From: Nocardiopsis sp. ATB16-24
Lineage (GTDB): Bacteria > Actinomycetota > Actinomycetes > Streptosporangiales > Streptosporangiaceae
Assembly: GCF_030271535.1 (NCBI RefSeq)
Contig: NZ_JASCXJ010000001.1
Location: forward strand, 248,001-312,000
DNA: 64,000 nucleotides
Direction of reading: 5' to 3'
Positions 61,901 to 64,000 of the stretch are shown here, piece by piece; the stretch's first letter is position 1, and every line of letters starts with the position of its first letter. The notes below the pieces were generated by a model, which saw only the letters and a list, made by a program, of their open reading frames with translations, searched no databases and had not been told where the DNA came from. The position numbers and the translations under genes are program-made.

Positions 61901-62166
61901 TCAAGCCGGACGCGGCGGCCTCTCCGGTCGAGATCGAACTGGCGCGCGCCACCGAGGACGAGAAGGAGTCGCAGATCAAGCGTGTGCGCGCCTTCCAGGA
62001 CGCACACGTCGCCGAGGCCGAGGAGGCGCTGGCCAGGCTCAAGGAGACCGCCGTCTCCGGTGGGAACGTCTTCGCCGCCCTCATGGAGGCGACGCGCGTT
62101 TGCAGCCTCCAGCAGATCACCGAGGCGTTCTTCGAGGTCGGCGGCCAGTACCGCCGTAATGTGTAG
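58939..62166 (+). CDS. icmF: fused isobutyryl-CoA mutase IcmF
   Basis: Predicted 1075-aa adenosylcobalamin-dependent mutase that interconverts isobutyryl-CoA and n-butyryl-CoA, with a built-in G-protein chaperone. The N-terminal B12-binding domain (about 1-140) has the [13 protein letters not shown]...SQG and cobalamin-type GHNRSVQE segments. The middle GTPase (about 180-420) has a P-loop [25 protein letters not shown] and INKFERR. The C-terminal mutase barrel (about 540-1075) has [43 protein letters not shown] as separate blocks, and [12 protein letters not shown]. GTG at 58939 is preferred to ATG 58924 because GGGAG lies six bases before it and the N-terminus then matches the family. A palindrome precedes it, and a B12-receptor-like gene follows within seven bases. 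It could feed butyryl- or isobutyryl-CoA to the nearby pathways. Confidence 0.95.
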   Translation: [1075 protein letters not shown]

Positions 62167-62172
62167 GACCAC

Positions 62173-62934
62173 ATGTCCCACGACGACCTGGGCACCGCCT
62201 TCACCGCTCGCGCGCCCGCGCGCCGCGTGGTGTCGTTGGTGCCCTCCATCACCGAGAGCCTCGCCGATGTCCGGGCCGAAGCGCTGGTGGGGGTCACCGA
62301 CTGGTGCACCAGACCGGTGGATCTGGCGTGCGCCAGGATCAGGGGGACCAAGAACCCCGACCTCCAAGGCATCGAGCGGCTCAGGCCCGACCTCGTCATC
62401 GCCAACAAGGAGGAGAACCGCAGGATCGACGTGGAGCGGCTGCGCGCCCGGGGCGTCCCCGTCTGGGTCACGGACATCGAGAGCGTTCCCGACGCGATCC
62501 GCTCCCTGGAACGTCTCTTCGATCACGCCCTGCGCTGGCCGAGACCGGACTGGCTCGGTCGGGCACGGGAACTGTGGTGTGGGGATCGGCTTCCGCCCGT
62601 GACCCGCCGCGTGGTGGTGCCGATCTGGCGCGACCCGTGGATGGTGGTGGGGTCCCGCACCTTCACCGGCGACCTGCTCCGCCGGCGCGGTTGGGAGAAC
62701 GTGTGGGCCTTGGAGACGCACAACCCCGAACAGAAGCGTTACCCGCACAGCACAGCGGAGGCGATCGACTCCGCGGGTGCCGACGTGGTCCTGCTGCCCG
62801 ACGAACCGTACGTCTTCACGCCGGAGGACGGACCCTCGTCCTTCGTGCGCACCCCGACCGAACTGGTCAGCGGTCGGTTGCTGACGTGGTACGGGCCTTC
62901 GCTCGTACCCGCGTGGTCGAGTCTGGAGAGGTGA
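62173..62934 (+). CDS. helical-backbone metal receptor (BtuF-like substrate-binding protein)
   Basis: Predicted 253-aa protein of the BtuF/TroA-like periplasmic-binding superfamily. It has the entry motif RRVVSLVPSITES (about residues 14-26), GVTDWC, a GTKNPDL loop and a LRPDLVIANKEENR helix start near 75. No signal peptide or lipobox is visible, which is unusual for an ABC receptor and suggests a cytoplasmic cobalamin- or metal-binding role or a missing export signal. It starts seven bases after the icmF stop with AGGA overlapping that stop, so the two are coupled. Binding of cobalamin for the mutase is plausible but inferred from context. Confidence 0.82.
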   Translation: MSHDDLGTAFTARAPARRVVSLVPSITESLADVRAEALVGVTDWCTRPVDLACARIRGTKNPDLQGIERLRPDLVIANKEENRRIDVERLRARGVPVWVTDIESVPDAIRSLERLFDHALRWPRPDWLGRARELWCGDRLPPVTRRVVVPIWRDPWMVVGSRTFTGDLLRRRGWENVWALETHNPEQKRYPHSTAEAIDSAGADVVLLPDEPYVFTPEDGPSSFVRTPTELVSGRLLTWYGPSLVPAWSSLER

Positions 62935-62970
62935 CCGACGCGCTCTTCGACGGCCGGCGGTGGACGACCG

Positions 62971-63016
62971 CCGACCTCCCGGCCGAGGTCCCCGGCGACC
63001 TCGGCCGGCAGGTCGG
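62971..63016 (+). terminator. very strong hairpin after the icmF operon
   Basis: CCGACCT-C-CCGGCCGAGGTC pairs with GACCTCGGCCGG-C-AGGTCGG across a CCCGGC loop: 19 base pairs with a single C-C mismatch, starting 37 bases after the receptor stop. It is a likely transcription terminator without a U-tract. Confidence 0.65.
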
Positions 63017-63032
63017 TCACGCGTTCCCCACG

Positions 63033-63056
63033 GGAGACGGGGCCGACCCCGTCTCC
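63033..63056. terminator. second hairpin between convergent genes
   Basis: GGAGACGGGG pairs perfectly with CCCCGTCTCC across a CCGA loop. It lies 17 bases beyond the first hairpin and can also serve the convergent membrane-protein gene ending at 63161. Confidence 0.65.
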
Positions 63057-63160
63057 ACACAGGGGCGTGTCGGGCCGAGGGACACGCGGAGGAGGTGCCC
63101 GGGGACCGTCCGCCCACGGATTCACCGGCACGTCATCGACGGCGTGAGCGCTTCGAGGTC

Positions 63161-63682
63161 TCAGCGGTCGCGGGGAAGCGGGCCGACGTCGGAATGCCCG
63201 CCCGGTAGGACGCCCGCGTGCTCCTGGCCGGGCCCGGGACCGGAACGTGCGGCGAGGGCGTCGGAGACGACACCGGTGGTGAAACCGTAGACCGCCTTGT
63301 GCAGCAGGTCCACGACGAGTTCGGGACGCGGCCAGGTCTGCGGCGGAGCCCCCACCCCGGTGGCGTTCTCCAGAAGCTGGTCGTTGGTCAGCCTGACCAC
63401 GGTGAACATCGCCGAGGACCACGACCCCCGGAGTCCGGCGTGCGCCATGGCCGAACGCAGCACGCCGAGCACCGCGGCCTGGCCGAAGTGCATCGCCCAG
63501 TTCACCGGCAGGGGCTGCTTCCCCGGCCGCTCCGCCGCACCCGTCAGACGTTCCAGGACCCGAGCGGGAACATGGGAGTCGGGACGGCCCGTCATCTGCT
63601 GCTCGACCTTCTCCGCCAGTGTCATCACCGCCGCCCCGGCGGTCCCGGCTGCCAGCCCCTGCCACAGTACGCGTCCGATCAT
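63161..63682 (-). CDS. hypothetical membrane-associated protein
   Basis: Predicted 173-aa protein of unknown function. The N-terminus (MIGRVLWQGLAAGTAGAAVMTLAEKVEQ) is a short amphipathic to hydrophobic segment. A weaker hydrophobic stretch follows (NWAMHFGQAAVLGVLRSAMAHAGL, about 65-88), and another lies around VVDLLHKAVYGFTTGVVSDALA (about 138-158). The pattern resembles small DUF1440-like membrane proteins, but I do not recognise a family with confidence. ATG at 63682 is used; a longer frame upstream is arginine-rich and looks non-coding. It converges on the icmF operon, with two hairpins between them. Confidence 0.65.
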   Translation of the reverse strand: MIGRVLWQGLAAGTAGAAVMTLAEKVEQQMTGRPDSHVPARVLERLTGAAERPGKQPLPVNWAMHFGQAAVLGVLRSAMAHAGLRGSWSSAMFTVVRLTNDQLLENATGVGAPPQTWPRPELVVDLLHKAVYGFTTGVVSDALAARSGPGPGQEHAGVLPGGHSDVGPLPRDR

Positions 63683-63861
63683 GCCCCGACGCCTACCCCC
63701 GCGCGCCGGACCCAACCACCGGCGGGAACGCCTCGACAGAGCGCTCCTGGGCCCGGACCCGACGCCCGGACGCCACAATGGCGGCATACGGCCGACGACC
63801 CGGCGCGCACCCGGACTTCTTTCGGCGCTCCGTTCGACTCGTCGGCGAACGGCCTCCCGCC

Positions 63862-64000
63862 TCAGTGCCCGGCTCCGTCCATCGACGCTCGTCCACACCT
63901 GTACCACGCCACGAGCCGGCCGGCCTCCATCAGGGCGTCGAGCAGGTAGGTCGGAGCGATCCGCCCCTTGGGCACGTAGACCAGGTCGACGGCCAAAAGG
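63862..64000 (-). CDS. partial reading frame cut by the window edge
   Basis: The minus strand is open from the right edge to a TGA at 63862-63864. It encodes the C-terminal 45 residues of a protein: a VDLVYVPKG strand, then APTYLLDALMEAGRLVAWYR, then a short polar tail. Codon use is natural for the organism. The family cannot be identified from this fragment. Confidence 0.45.
   Translation of the reverse strand, partial: LLAVDLVYVPKGRIAPTYLLDALMEAGRLVAWYRCGRASMDGAGH

Noticed and set aside
1-64000. CRISPR arrays, tRNA or rRNA genes, and an MbtH-like gene
   Set aside because: I looked for repeated 25-40-base units with spacers, cloverleaf-type tRNA sequences, rRNA segments and a short MbtH-type protein near the NRPS genes, and saw none.

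Overview
The window is very GC-rich with strong third-position G/C bias, frequent GTG starts and ATGA/GTGA-type stop-start overlaps. It carries type I PKS/NRPS genes, a snapalysin-type protease and a fused B12-dependent mutase. This points to a filamentous actinomycete chromosome (Streptomyces/Nocardiopsis-like; the genus cannot be settled by eye).

Layout. (1) 171-4454, minus strand: a translationally coupled mini-operon of a truncated YqcI/YcgG-type gene, a cupin, an MFS exporter, an ATP-grasp ligase and a ferredoxin-type reductase. (2) About 4625-5560: decayed insertion-sequence material, including a frameshifted IS982-type transposase. (3) 5880-8168, plus: a secreted phosphodiester-glycosidase-like protein. 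(4) 8427-9752, minus: crotonyl-CoA carboxylase/reductase. (5) 10546-13391, minus: an ABC-2 exporter (ATPase and permease) with an SDR epimerase, under a recognisable promoter and near a TetR gene (14224-14946, plus) that looks leaderless. (6) 15069-56815, minus: 13 co-directional, mostly overlapping genes forming a hybrid NRPS-PKS assembly line. (7) 58022-58597, minus: a snapalysin-like protease. (8) 58939-62934, plus: IcmF and a BtuF-like substrate-binding protein, ending in two strong hairpins. (9) A small membrane protein and a cut-off reading frame at the right edge.

How the big cluster should work (inference). The first four genes (3-hydroxyacyl-CoA dehydrogenase, FkbH-like protein, stand-alone ACP, acyl-CoA dehydrogenase) match the set that makes hydroxymalonyl-ACP, or methoxymalonyl-ACP if an O-methyltransferase is present. 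The 3366-aa starter synthase (AT-ACP-KS-AT-ACP-aminotransferase-C-A-PCP plus a partial C-like tail) would make a beta-amino acyl chain and add an amino acid whose specificity code reads like glycine. A free-standing malonyl-type AT then serves three AT-less modules: KS-DH-KR-ACP, KS-DH-KR-ACP and KS-ACP-C-A-PCP-E. The E domain predicts a D residue, and that A-domain code resembles Val/Ile. A C-A-PCP protein adds one more residue. The last protein (KS-AT-pseudoKR-ACP-C) has a cis-AT, a dead ketoreductase and a terminal condensation-like domain in place of a thioesterase. A type II thioesterase and a SAM methyltransferase end the operon. Cis-AT and trans-AT logic, a beta-aminating AT-loaded starter, a hydroxymalonyl supply set and C-domain release occur together. 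I do not recognise a characterised pathway with this full set.
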